Below are positions 26,031-34,715 of a stretch of DNA of 43,716 bases, piece after piece (positions within the stretch are counted from its first letter, which is position 1; each line of letters opens with the position of its first letter). The notes beneath the pieces were generated by a model. That model was not told where the DNA came from, searched no databases, and was given only the letters and a program-made list of their open reading frames with translations. The DNA is taken from assembly GCA_946614165.1 (NCBI GenBank), contig CAMOGQ010000011.1, positions 1-43,716 of the forward strand, read 5' to 3'. The position numbers and the translations under genes were made by a program. The stretch comes from an uncultured Lachnospiraceae bacterium. GTDB lineage: Bacteria; Bacillota; Clostridia; Lachnospirales; Lachnospiraceae.

Positions 26031-26360
26031 GTGACAGTCAACTGTAAGAATTTCGCAAATCTCATACCGGATTTTCTCTCTGACAGGCTGGATGACGAGG
26101 AGCTGTCCGACTTCCTGAACCATCTGGACTCCTGTCCGGACTGCAGGGAGGAGCTCTCCACCCAGTACCTTCTCTACGAGGGCATGGCCAGACTGGAAAC
26201 GGGCGGTCCCTTTGATCTGGAAAAGGAACTGGAGGAAGTGAACAGGACGGCCAGAAAGCGCCTGGCCTTCAGACAGAGGCTTTTCAGCATCGCAGCCGCC
26301 CTGGAAATCGTGACCCTGGCTCTGGCCATCGTTACGGCTTATGTGCTCCTGGCCATGTAA
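26031..26360 (+). CDS. Zinc-finger (anti-sigma-like) single-pass membrane protein
   Basis: A 109-residue protein with a putative zf-HC2 zinc-finger domain: Cys5, then HLDSCPDC near residues 32-39 giving the His-x3-Cys-x2-Cys pattern of ZAS-type anti-sigma factors. A basic stretch (TARKRLAFRQR) precedes one C-terminal membrane helix (about 85-107). It starts at GTG 26031 after GAGGA, 9 bases behind cdd, and is followed by polA. No ECF sigma gene lies beside it, which is unusual for an anti-sigma factor; it may serve a remote sigma or another role. Confidence 0.75.
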   Translation: MTVNCKNFANLIPDFLSDRLDDEELSDFLNHLDSCPDCREELSTQYLLYEGMARLETGGPFDLEKELEEVNRTARKRLAFRQRLFSIAAALEIVTLALAIVTAYVLLAM

Positions 26361-26408
26361 GGGCCGGGCAGCCTGAACGGAATGAGACTTACCTGTAAGG
26401 ACAATACA

Positions 26409-29147
26409 ATGGATAAAAAGAAACTGGTACTGATCGACGGACACAGCATACTCAACCGGGCATTCTACGGAATGCCGGATCTGACAAACAGCAAAGGCGT
26501 GCATACCGGAGCCGTCTACGGCTTCCTCAACATCATGCTGAAGCTGGTGGAAGAGGAAAAGGCGGACTATCTGACTGTGGCCTTTGACGTACACGCCCCC
26601 ACCTTCCGTCATGACTTTTACAGCGAATACAAGGGGACCAGAAAGCCCATGCCCGAAGAGCTGAGACAGCAGGTCCCTCTGATGAAGGAAGTCCTTCACG
26701 CCATGGGCATCGTCACCTGTGAACAGGCGGGCCTGGAAGCGGACGATATCCTGGGAACTCTGGCCAAAAAGGCGGAGAAGCGGGGCATGGAGGTGGCCCT
26801 GGTATCGGGAGACAGAGACCTGCTGCAGATCGCTTCCGACCATATCTGCGTCCGCATTCCCAGGACCAGGCAGGGACAGACCACGGTGGACAGCTTCCAC
26901 GCTTCGGACGTTCTGGAAAAGCTCCAGGTCACCCCGGCCCAGTTCATCGACGTGAAGGCCCTTATGGGAGACAGCTCCGACAACGTGCCCGGGGTTCCCA
27001 AGGTGGGAGAGAAGACCGCCACCCAGCTGATCGTGGAATACGGTTCCCTGGACGGGGTCTATGAACACATCGACCAGATCAAAAAGCCTGCCCTGAAGAA
27101 GAACCTGTCCGAAAACGAGGACCTGGCCAGAAAGAGCCGCTTCCTGGTGACCATAAAGACCGACTGTGACCTGGAACTGGATGAAGAAAAGGCGGCAGTG
27201 GGAAATTTCTATACCCCGGAAGCCTTTAAGATCTTTACGGAACTGAATTTCAAGAATCTCCTGACCCGGTTCGATACGGGGACCATGGAGAAAAAGGAAG
27301 AAGAAAAGACAAAGGAAATCCGGATCCTGAAGGAAAAAGGAGCCTTTTTTGCCTGGGCGGAGGGCTTTGCCTCCAGGGCCCTTTCCGGAAAACCTGTGTC
27401 CGCCGGTTTTTTCCCCGTTTATGACCCCGTCCGCTTCGGGACGGGAGAAGTCCAGCAGGCAGTAGGAGCGGCAGTCTGCGACAGTGAAGGAATTTATTAC
27501 TTTGCGGGGCCTTCCGTTACAGAGGACCTGGGACAGGGACTTGCCCTGATCCGGGAGGCCCTTGTGAAAGCGGCCGGAGAGAAGGGAGAGGAAGAATCCT
27601 TTATCGTAAGCTTTGGCATCAAGCGCCAGTATCCCTTCTGGCAGATCGACAGAAACTCCTTTGCGGGCGGGATCCGGCTGGAAGGACTTCTGGATCTGCA
27701 GATCATGGCCTATCTGATCAATCCCTTAAAGAACGATTACGAGCCCGAGGAAGTCATTACGGAATATATGGGAGGGGCCCTGGAGACCAGAAAGCAGATC
27801 TTTGCCAAAATGACCTGGAAGGAAGCGGCCTCCGGGAAGGAAGAGGCCCTGACCGCCTATGCCTGCCGCCTGGCGGAGGGCTTTTACGGAGCGGGTGAAA
27901 AGGTCCTTCATAAGCTTAAGGCCGATCAGATGTGGGACCTTTACAGGACCATGGAAAGGCCCCTGACCTATGTCCTCTATGACATGGAAAGGATCGGCAT
28001 CCGCATCAATCCCCAGGCCCTGAAGGAATACTCTTCCAGACTGGAGGGCAGGATCGGAGAGCTGGAAGCCGGAATCTATCAGGCTACGGGCCAGATTTTC
28101 AACATCGCTTCTCCCAAGCAGCTGGGCCAGATCCTCTTTGAGGAAATGGGGATCCCCGGCGGGAAAAAGACAAAGACCGGCTACTCCACGGCGGCGGACG
28201 TTCTGGAAAAGCTGGCACCGGATTATCCGGTGGTGGCGGATATCCTGGAATACAGGGGCCTTACCAAGCTCAAATCCACCTATGCGGACGGCCTGACCGC
28301 CTATATCACCCCGGATATGAGGATCCATACCACCCTGAACCAGACCATTACTGCCACGGGAAGGATCTCCTCCACGGACCCCAACCTGCAGAACATCCCC
28401 ATGAAGACAGAGCTGGGACGGCAGATCCGCAAAGCCTTCATTCCCGCTGACGGACAGACCTTTACCGACGCCGACTATTCCCAGATCGAGCTCAGAATCC
28501 TGGCCCACATGTCCGGCGACAGCGAGCTGATCGAAGCCTACAGGGAGAATAAGGACATCCATGCCATCACGGCCTCCAAGGTCTTCCACGTGCCCTTCGA
28601 CCAGGTGACCTCCATCCAGAGGCGCAACGCCAAGGCGGTCAACTTCGGCATCGTATACGGCATTTCCTCCTTCGGTCTGAGCCAGGGCCTGTCCATCTCC
28701 AGGAAAGAGGCGGCGGAATATATCGAAGCATATTTTAAGACCTATCCCGGCATCAAGGCTTTCCTGGACGGCCTGGTAAAGAGCGCCAGGGAAACGGGCT
28801 ATGCCCTGACCATGTTCGGAAGAAGGAGACCCGTTCCGGAGCTGAAGTCATCCAACTTCATGCAGAGGTCCTTCGGAGAGCGTGTGGCCATGAATTCTCC
28901 CATCCAGGGATCCGGGGCGGACATCATGAAGACCGCCATGATCTCGGTCTGGGAGGAGATCAGGAGAAGAAATCTGAAGTCCGAGCTGATCCTGCAGATC
29001 CACGACGAACTCCTGGTGGAAACGGCTCCCGGAGAAGAGGAGACAGTAAAGAAGCTTCTGGAAGAAAAAATGAAAGCGGCCGCAGCCCTCAGGGTCTCTC
29101 TGGAAACAGACGTCCATGCGGGTACGGACTGGTATGAGGCAAAATAG
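26409..29147 (+). CDS. polA: DNA polymerase I
   Basis: Repair and Okazaki-fragment polymerase. ATG 26409 is chosen because AAGGA lies 7 bases before it; an in-frame ATG at 26382 has none. The 912-residue protein has a 5'-3' exonuclease domain (1-~290: LIDGHSILNRAFYG, EADDILGTLA, GDSSDNVPGVPKVGEKTA), a middle domain (~300-510) without the DxE residues of an active 3'-5' proofreading site, and a polymerase domain with motif A DADYSQIELRILAHMSGD, motif B RRNAKAVNFGIVYGIS and motif C QIHDELLVE. Loss of proofreading is common in Firmicutes PolA. coaE follows 3 bases after the stop. Confidence 0.98.
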   Translation: MDKKKLVLIDGHSILNRAFYGMPDLTNSKGVHTGAVYGFLNIMLKLVEEEKADYLTVAFDVHAPTFRHDFYSEYKGTRKPMPEELRQQVPLMKEVLHAMGIVTCEQAGLEADDILGTLAKKAEKRGMEVALVSGDRDLLQIASDHICVRIPRTRQGQTTVDSFHASDVLEKLQVTPAQFIDVKALMGDSSDNVPGVPKVGEKTATQLIVEYGSLDGVYEHIDQIKKPALKKNLSENEDLARKSRFLVTIKTDCDLELDEEKAAVGNFYTPEAFKIFTELNFKNLLTRFDTGTMEKKEEEKTKEIRILKEKGAFFAWAEGFASRALSGKPVSAGFFPVYDPVRFGTGEVQQAVGAAVCDSEGIYYFAGPSVTEDLGQGLALIREALVKAAGEKGEEESFIVSFGIKRQYPFWQIDRNSFAGGIRLEGLLDLQIMAYLINPLKNDYEPEEVITEYMGGALETRKQIFAKMTWKEAASGKEEALTAYACRLAEGFYGAGEKVLHKLKADQMWDLYRTMERPLTYVLYDMERIGIRINPQALKEYSSRLEGRIGELEAGIYQATGQIFNIASPKQLGQILFEEMGIPGGKKTKTGYSTAADVLEKLAPDYPVVADILEYRGLTKLKSTYADGLTAYITPDMRIHTTLNQTITATGRISSTDPNLQNIPMKTELGRQIRKAFIPADGQTFTDADYSQIELRILAHMSGDSELIEAYRENKDIHAITASKVFHVPFDQVTSIQRRNAKAVNFGIVYGISSFGLSQGLSISRKEAAEYIEAYFKTYPGIKAFLDGLVKSARETGYALTMFGRRRPVPELKSSNFMQRSFGERVAMNSPIQGSGADIMKTAMISVWEEIRRRNLKSELILQIHDELLVETAPGEEETVKKLLEEKMKAAAALRVSLETDVHAGTDWYEAK

Positions 29148-29150
29148 AAA

Positions 29151-29759
29151 ATGACCAGAATAATCGGCGTAACCGGCGGCGTAGGCTCCGGAAAATCGGA
29201 GATCCTTTCCTTTCTGCAGAAGAACTGCAACTGCGGAATCCTAAAGAGCGACGATGCGGCCAGAGATCTGGAAAAGAAAGGACAGGCCTGCTACGGGCCT
29301 GTCGTTTCCATTCTGGAAGAACATCCCACGGGAAGACCCCTTCTGGACGAAAACGGAGAGATCGATTCCGGGGAAATGGCCGCCAGGATCTTCGAAGACA
29401 GAAATCTTCTCAGGAAGATCAATCAGGTGGTGCATCCGGCCGTCATTGAGTATATAATGAATACCATTGCAAAGGAGCGGCAGGAGAATATCCATGACTT
29501 TTTCTTCCTGGAGGCTGCCCTGCTGATCGAGACCGGATTTCTTGATGTGGTCGACAGCATGTGGTATATCTACTGCGACGGGAAGGAAAGGAGAAGACGG
29601 CTGAAGGCCTCCAGGGGCTATTCGGACGAAAAGATCGACAAAATCATGGCGGCCCAGCTTTCGGACGAAAAATTCCGGGAATGCTGCGACGTGGTCATCG
29701 ACAACAGCGCTTCTCTTGCCTATTCGGAAGAACAGATCAGAAAGGCACTGAATTTATGA
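29151..29759 (+). CDS. coaE: Dephospho-CoA kinase
   Basis: Catalyses the last step of coenzyme A synthesis, phosphorylating the 3'-hydroxyl of dephospho-CoA. The 202-residue protein has the P-loop GVTGGVGSGKSE near the N-terminus, the SDDAARDL segment where the family has its base residue, and the LLIETGF and LKASRGYSDEKI lid region. ATG 29151 lies 3 bases past polA with only a weak ribosome binding site, so coupling is likely; its stop overlaps the walJ start as ATGA. Confidence 0.95.
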   Translation: MTRIIGVTGGVGSGKSEILSFLQKNCNCGILKSDDAARDLEKKGQACYGPVVSILEEHPTGRPLLDENGEIDSGEMAARIFEDRNLLRKINQVVHPAVIEYIMNTIAKERQENIHDFFFLEAALLIETGFLDVVDSMWYIYCDGKERRRRLKASRGYSDEKIDKIMAAQLSDEKFRECCDVVIDNSASLAYSEEQIRKALNL

Positions 29760-30553
29760 GATTTGAAAGTATTGCCAGCGGAAGCAGCGGCAATTGTATT
29801 TATATAGGCTCGGATACCACCCATGTCCTCATCGACGTGGGGATCAGCCGCAAGAGAACGGCGGATGCCCTGCACGACCTGGACCTGGATCTGAGGGACA
29901 TTAACGGGATCTTTCTCACCCATGAGCACAGCGACCACATCACGGGTCTTCCCGTCATAGCCAAAAAGACGGACATGCCCATCTATGCCACGGAAGGGAC
30001 CATCTTTGAGATACTGAGGATGTCAAAGTTCCAGGAGATCGATCCGGCCCGTTTCATTCCCGTCAGGGCGGACGAAAAGGTGATCGTGGGAGACCTGGTG
30101 GTGGACCCCATGAAGATCTCCCACGACGCTGCGGAGCCCGTGGGATACAGAGTCCGCTACGGGTCCAAAAAGGCCTGCGTCTGCACGGACCTGGGGTGCT
30201 ACAGCGACTATACGGTGGAGTGCCTGAAGGATTCGGACGTGGTCCTGATCGAAGCCAACCACGACGTCAACATGCTGCAGGTGGGGCCCTATCCCTATCC
30301 TCTCAAGCAGAGGATCCTGGGACGGAGAGGACACCTGTCCAATGTCAGCAGCGGACAGCTCCTTTCCAGGATCCTGAACGACCATATGAAGGGGATCTTT
30401 CTGGGGCATCTGAGCCAGGAGAACAATCTGCCGGAGCTGGCCTATGAGACCGTCAGGGTGGAACTGATGGACGCGGAGAGCCGCTACAGGGCGGAGGACC
30501 TTCCCATCCGTGTGGCAGACAGAAAGAAAGTCTCGGGACTGGTGGAATTCTGA
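29756..30553 (+). CDS. walJ: WalJ/YycJ-type metallo-beta-lactamase-fold hydrolase
   Basis: A 265-residue protein with the family's characteristic N-terminus FESIASGSSGNC, the metal-binding HEHSDHITG (residues about 59-67), a downstream SHDAAEPVGYR, TDLG with metal-binding Asp, and LIEANHD. Members are 5'-3' nuclease-type hydrolases linked in Bacillus and streptococci to the WalRK wall-stress locus and to DNA repair. Here there is no walRK; instead it overlaps coaE (ATGA) in a run behind polA. The exact substrate is not known from sequence. Confidence 0.92.
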   Translation: MRFESIASGSSGNCIYIGSDTTHVLIDVGISRKRTADALHDLDLDLRDINGIFLTHEHSDHITGLPVIAKKTDMPIYATEGTIFEILRMSKFQEIDPARFIPVRADEKVIVGDLVVDPMKISHDAAEPVGYRVRYGSKKACVCTDLGCYSDYTVECLKDSDVVLIEANHDVNMLQVGPYPYPLKQRILGRRGHLSNVSSGQLLSRILNDHMKGIFLGHLSQENNLPELAYETVRVELMDAESRYRAEDLPIRVADRKKVSGLVEF

Positions 30554-30604
30554 TCCCGATTTGCCTAAAGAAGAGCCGTTTTCAGGCAGGAAGAGGTTTA
30601 GTTT

Positions 30605-30880
30605 ATGAAAAGAGCTATCATTACCGTCGTAGGAAAGGACACCATAGGCATCATCGCCGGAGTCTGCGGATATCTGGCCCAGAACCGGATCAACATCCTG
30701 GATATCTCCCAGACCATTGTTTCCGGCTATTTCAACATGATGATGATCGTGGACGTCAGCGGGCTTGAAAAGTCCTTCGGAGACATGGCGGACGAACTGG
30801 CGGCCCTGGGCCGTGATCAGATCGGCGTGCAGATCAAGTGCCAGAAGGAAGAAATCTTCGATCTGATGCACAGGATCTGA
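30605..30880 (+). CDS. ACT-domain protein (UPF0237)
   Basis: A 91-residue stand-alone ACT domain. The start [18 protein letters not shown] and the middle [19 protein letters not shown] fit the ligand-sensing beta-alpha-beta pattern found in PurU and GcvR. It likely binds an amino acid. Start ATG 30605 follows GGAAGAGG. It is followed 25 bases later by a UPF0210 gene, and the two are an established conserved pair, but their joint function is not known. Confidence 0.9.
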   Translation: MKRAIITVVGKDTIGIIAGVCGYLAQNRINILDISQTIVSGYFNMMMIVDVSGLEKSFGDMADELAALGRDQIGVQIKCQKEEIFDLMHRI

Positions 30881-30905
30881 CGGGGAAGCGGGAAAGGATA
30901 CAGGC

Positions 30906-32270
30906 ATGATCAACTTTTCGGAAGTCAGCGAAACAAATGCCATGATCGAAAAGGAGAACCTGGATGTCAGGACCATAACCATGGGCATCTCTCTCCTGGA
31001 CTGCATCGATTCCGATCTGGAAACGCTGAAGAAAAATATATACGACAAAATCTACAAAAGCGCAAAAGACCTGGTCAGGACGGGAGAGGAGATCTCCCAT
31101 GACTACGGGATCCCCATCGTGAACAAGAGGATCTCGGTGACGCCCATTGCCCTGATCGGGGGAAGCGCCTGCCGCAGCACGGACGATTTCGTGGAACTGG
31201 CCCTGACCCTGGACAGAGCGGCCAGAGACGTGGGCGTCAACTTCCTGGGAGGCTATTCCGCTCTGGTCTCCAAGGGAATGACCGGGGCCGACAGGCTCCT
31301 GATCGAGTCCATTCCAGACGCCCTCTCAAGGACAGAGTTCGTCTGCTCTTCGGTCAATGTGGGTTCCACCAGGACCGGCATCGACATGGACGCCGTCAGG
31401 CTTCTTGGCAGGGTGATCCGGGAGACGGCCGAAAAAACGGCCGACAGGGATTCCCTGGGCTGCGCCAAGCTGGTGGTATTCTGCAATGCCCCGGACGACA
31501 ACCCCTTTATGGCAGGTGCCTTCCACGGGGTCACGGAAGCGGACAGGATCCTCAACATAGGCGTCAGCGGACCCGGCGTTGTCAAAAAGGCCCTGGAATC
31601 GGTCCACGGGGAGAGCTTTGAGGTCCTTTGCGAAACTGTGAAAAAGACGGCCTTCAAGGTCACGAGGGTAGGACAGCTGGTAGCCAGGGAAGCTTCCCAG
31701 CGCCTGGGCGTCCCCTTCGGCATCATCGACCTGTCCCTGGCGCCCACTCCCGCCATCGGAGATTCCGTGGCGGACATCCTCTGCGAGATGGGACTGGAAT
31801 ACGCGGGCGCTCCCGGCACCACGGCGGCCCTGGCCCTTCTGAACGACCAGGTCAAAAAGGGCGGCGTTATGGCATCCTCCTATGTGGGCGGCCTCTCCGG
31901 CGCCTTTATCCCGGTCAGTGAAGACCAGGGCATGATCGACGCCGTAAAGGCCGGCGCTCTGACCCTGGAGAAGCTGGAAGCCATGACCTGTGTATGCTCC
32001 GTAGGGCTTGATATGATCGCTCTTCCCGGCGACACAAAGGCTTCCACCATTTCCGGCATCATCGCCGACGAGATGGCCATCGGCATGGTCAACCAGAAGA
32101 CCACCGCCGTCCGCGTCATCCCCGTGATCGGAAAGGGAGTGGGAGAACAGGTGGAATTCGGAGGACTTCTGGGCTATGCGCCCATCATGAGCGTCAATCC
32201 CTTCTCCTGCGAGGAATTCATTGCCAGGAAAGGCAGGATCCCTGCGCCCATCCACAGCTTCAGGAACTGA
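30906..32270 (+). CDS. PFL-family protein (UPF0210, DUF711)
   Basis: A 454-residue cytosolic protein of the UPF0210/DUF711 family, distantly related by fold to glycyl radical enzymes but lacking a clear C-terminal glycyl radical motif. Recognisable stretches include [46 protein letters not shown] and [11 protein letters not shown]. Length is standard. It forms a pair with the upstream ACT-domain gene, which may sense its ligand. The catalytic activity of the family is unestablished, so none is assigned. Confidence 0.92.
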   Translation: MINFSEVSETNAMIEKENLDVRTITMGISLLDCIDSDLETLKKNIYDKIYKSAKDLVRTGEEISHDYGIPIVNKRISVTPIALIGGSACRSTDDFVELALTLDRAARDVGVNFLGGYSALVSKGMTGADRLLIESIPDALSRTEFVCSSVNVGSTRTGIDMDAVRLLGRVIRETAEKTADRDSLGCAKLVVFCNAPDDNPFMAGAFHGVTEADRILNIGVSGPGVVKKALESVHGESFEVLCETVKKTAFKVTRVGQLVAREASQRLGVPFGIIDLSLAPTPAIGDSVADILCEMGLEYAGAPGTTAALALLNDQVKKGGVMASSYVGGLSGAFIPVSEDQGMIDAVKAGALTLEKLEAMTCVCSVGLDMIALPGDTKASTISGIIADEMAIGMVNQKTTAVRVIPVIGKGVGEQVEFGGLLGYAPIMSVNPFSCEEFIARKGRIPAPIHSFRN

Positions 32271-32327
32271 TAAGGTAAAAATGTATCAGTAAAATGTCAC
32301 TAATATTTACGTTTTTGACTTTTACAT

Positions 32328-32356
32328 TTGGCAATTCTGCCCGGATAGACTATAAT
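32328..32356 (+). promoter_or_regulatory. Promoter of the fructokinase gene
   Basis: TTGGCA (32328-32333), 17-bp spacer, TATAAT (32351-32356), about 79 bases upstream of the start. Confidence 0.82.
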
Positions 32357-32434
32357 ATTTCCAGAAAGTGTTAAATGCAGTGACGGTTTGACGCTTGCAT
32401 AACAATTATCCATGAATGGAAAGGTGGTAATATT

Positions 32435-33421
32435 ATGGGATTTGAAAAAACCATTGACGTAACGGCGCTTGGCGAGCTGCTGATCGACTTTACGGATCAC
32501 GGTATCAGTGATCAGGGCAACCCCGTTCTGGAAGCAAATCCGGGCGGCGCACCCTGCAACGTTCTGGCCATGCTCAATAAGGTAGGCATGAAGACTGCCT
32601 TCATCGGCAAGGTCGGCAATGACATTTTCGGCCGCATGCTGAAGAAGAGGACCGAGGCGGAAGGCATCGACATGAGCGGTCTGGTCATGGACGAAGAGAT
32701 CCATACCACGCTTGCTTTCGTTGAAAAACTTCCCAACGGCGACAGGGACTTTTCCTTCTACCGTAAGCCCGGCGCTGATATCATGCTGACAAAAGACGAA
32801 GTCCTTGCCCACAGGGATCTGATCGAAAAGGCAAAGATCTTCCACCTGGGCACTCTGTCCATGACAGACGAGCCTGCCAACGAGGCCACCGTGGAAGCCC
32901 TTAAGATCGCTAAGGAAGCCGGCTGCATCATTTCCTTCGACCCCAACCTCCGTCCCCCTCTCTGGGATACGGAAGAGCACGCCAAGGAAAAGATCCGCTA
33001 CGGACTGGGCCTGTGCGACGTCCTGAAGATCTCCGACAACGAGATCGAATTCATGACCGGCGAAAAGGACCTGGACAAGGGCATCCACATGCTGATCGAC
33101 GAGTACAAGATCCCTCTGGTATTCGCCACCTACGGACCCGACGGCTCCAAGGCCTTCTATAAGGGAATCGAAGTGTATGTGGAAGGCTTCGCAAATCCCA
33201 ATACCATCGAGACCACCGGCGCAGGCGACACCTTCTGCGGCAGCGCTCTCTACCACATCATCAAAAACGGCGGCATCGAAGGCTTCGACGAGGAGTCCCT
33301 GAAGGCTCTTCTGACCTATGCAAACGCTGCAGCTTCTCTGATCACCACCAGAAGAGGCGCTCTCAGCGTCATGTCCACCGAGGAAGAAATCCTGGCCTAC
33401 AAGGCATCCTACGGCCGTTAA
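32435..33421 (+). CDS. scrK: PfkB-family carbohydrate kinase, probably fructokinase
   Basis: A 328-residue ribokinase-type sugar kinase. It begins with ALGELLIDFT, has the substrate-site NPGGAPCNVLAML with two adjacent Gly, FDPNLRPPLW in the core and the catalytic and anion-hole motif ETTGAGDTFCG, whose Asp is the base. The GGAPCNVA-like and FDPNLR signatures fit fructokinases best, giving fructose-6-phosphate from fructose and ATP. It has its own promoter and terminator; no sucrose hydrolase or transporter is adjacent, so fructose specificity is only probable. Confidence 0.88.
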   Translation: MGFEKTIDVTALGELLIDFTDHGISDQGNPVLEANPGGAPCNVLAMLNKVGMKTAFIGKVGNDIFGRMLKKRTEAEGIDMSGLVMDEEIHTTLAFVEKLPNGDRDFSFYRKPGADIMLTKDEVLAHRDLIEKAKIFHLGTLSMTDEPANEATVEALKIAKEAGCIISFDPNLRPPLWDTEEHAKEKIRYGLGLCDVLKISDNEIEFMTGEKDLDKGIHMLIDEYKIPLVFATYGPDGSKAFYKGIEVYVEGFANPNTIETTGAGDTFCGSALYHIIKNGGIEGFDEESLKALLTYANAAASLITTRRGALSVMSTEEEILAYKASYGR

Positions 33422-33475
33422 GAGCCCGGGAACAGGGATCCTTCGGCCATCCTGATTCACAGGGGAAGTATTTAA

Positions 33476-33514
33476 GAGAGTCCGGGACACAGGTCCCGGG
33501 CTCTCCCTTTTTTT
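33476..33514 (+). terminator. Terminator of the fructokinase gene
   Basis: A 13-bp stem with one wobble (33476-33488 with 33493-33505), 4-base loop, then CC and seven T. Confidence 0.9.
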
Positions 33515-33518
33515 CTTC

Positions 33519-33547
33519 TTGCAAAAGAGCAGAAGACCGTATATAAT
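33519..33547 (+). promoter_or_regulatory. tRNA-Gly promoter
   Basis: TTGCAA (33519-33524), 17-bp spacer, TATAAT (33542-33547). Predicted start is about 7 bases before the tRNA. Confidence 0.85.
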
Positions 33548-33560
33548 TCAATTCGTACCT

Positions 33561-33631
33561 GCAGGTATAGTACATCGGTAGTATGCCAGCTTCCCAAGCT
33601 GGAGAGACGGGTTCGATTCCCGCTACCTGCT
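33561..33631 (+). tRNA. tRNA-Gly (anticodon CCC)
   Basis: A 71-base cloverleaf. Acceptor GCAGGTA (33561-33567) pairs with TACCTGC (33624-33630). D-stem GTAC/GTAT, anticodon stem CCAGC/GCTGG around loop TTCCCAA with CCC at 33593-33595, T-loop TTCGATT with a stem of four pairs. The 3' CCA is not encoded, so it must be added after transcription. It reads GGG codons. Confidence 0.95.
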
Positions 33632-33638
33632 TTTAAAA

Positions 33639-33682
33639 TGCCGGGAATGACGAAGAGAGTCCATTTCCGGCACTTTTGTTTT
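33639..33682 (+). terminator. Terminator after tRNA-Gly
   Basis: TGCCGGGAATG (33639-33649) pairs with CATTTCCGGCA (33662-33672) with a wobble, followed by TTTTGTTTTA. Confidence 0.7.
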
Positions 33683-33764
33683 ATTCTGTGACTGCCAGGT
33701 GACAAAAACCCCCTCCTTCCCTTTTCCGGGGAGGTACCGGGACGCTTCCTGCCATCTTTATGGT

Positions 33765-33793
33765 TTGCAAAGGAAAATACTTTGTTCTATCAT
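33765..33793 (+). promoter_or_regulatory. Promoter of the licD gene pair
   Basis: TTGCAA (33765-33770), 17-bp spacer, TATCAT (33788-33793), giving a leader of about 83 nt. Confidence 0.6.
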
Positions 33794-33882
33794 TAAGTCT
33801 GTAAAGGCAGAAGAATAAGAAGAGAGGATCTGCTTCCGGGGCGGACGCAGTGCCCTCCTTCCGTTTGAGAAAGGTAAACTGA

Positions 33883-34710
33883 ATGAGAAAAGAACTCGGA
33901 CTTGCCCAGATCAAAGAAACAGAGTTTTCCCTGCTCTGCGCCTTTGATGATTTCTGCAGAGAAAACGGGCTTTATTATACACTGTGCGGAGGCACTCTTC
34001 TGGGAGCGGTCCGCCACAAAGGCTTCATCCCCTGGGACGACGACATCGATGTCTTCATGCCCAGGCCCGATTATGACAGGATCCTGGAGGGAAAGGATCT
34101 GAAGACAGAAGGCCTTCCTTCTTATATGAAGATCGTCAGCTGGAGGACCGGAGAATCCATTTATCCCTTCATCAAGCTGGTGGATACCAGGACATACCTG
34201 GATAAGAAATATACGGACGCCGGCGAAAAGGCGGAGCATATCTGGATCGATATCTTCCCCGTGGACGGCCTGCCCGAAACAAGAAGCGAAGTGGAAAAGC
34301 TCTATAAGAAGGTGATCTTCCACAGAAAGCTGATCCTTCTCAAGTACGCCAAGTCCGGAGAAGGAAAGACGGCCCTGAAAAAGGCACTGAAGCCCCTGAT
34401 CAAACCCTTCATTTCCCTCATGGATCCCGTAAAAATGTGCGAGAACCTCAATAAGGAATCCAATGTAAGGGACTTTAACGCCAGCCCCCATGTGGGAGGC
34501 GTCCTCTGGGGCTACGGCCCTCAGGAGAGGATGGACAAAGCTTCCTTTTTAAAGAGCACGCCCGTGGAGTTCGAGGGCAGGACCTTCCCTGCTCCCTCCA
34601 ACTACCATGAATATCTGACAGGGCTCTATAAGGACTACATGCAGCTTCCGCCGGAGGACCAGCGGATGACCCACGATATGACAGCTTATCTTGAAGAAGA
34701 AGGAGACTGA
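33883..34710 (+). CDS. LicD-family phosphotransferase
   Basis: A 275-residue member of the LicD family, a nucleotidyltransferase-fold group that transfers phosphocholine or other phospho-polyols to surface glycans. The family core is clear: YTLCGGTLLGAVRHKGFIPWDDDIDVFMPR (about residues 28-57), in which GGTLLG and the DDDID cluster form the metal and nucleotide site, followed by WIDIFPVDGLP near 123. Start ATG 33883 follows AGAAAGG. It is 5 bases ahead of a galactofuranosyltransferase-like gene, so both probably modify one wall or capsular polymer. The group transferred is unknown. Confidence 0.9.
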   Translation: MRKELGLAQIKETEFSLLCAFDDFCRENGLYYTLCGGTLLGAVRHKGFIPWDDDIDVFMPRPDYDRILEGKDLKTEGLPSYMKIVSWRTGESIYPFIKLVDTRTYLDKKYTDAGEKAEHIWIDIFPVDGLPETRSEVEKLYKKVIFHRKLILLKYAKSGEGKTALKKALKPLIKPFISLMDPVKMCENLNKESNVRDFNASPHVGGVLWGYGPQERMDKASFLKSTPVEFEGRTFPAPSNYHEYLTGLYKDYMQLPPEDQRMTHDMTAYLEEEGD

Positions 34711-34715
34711 ACGCT

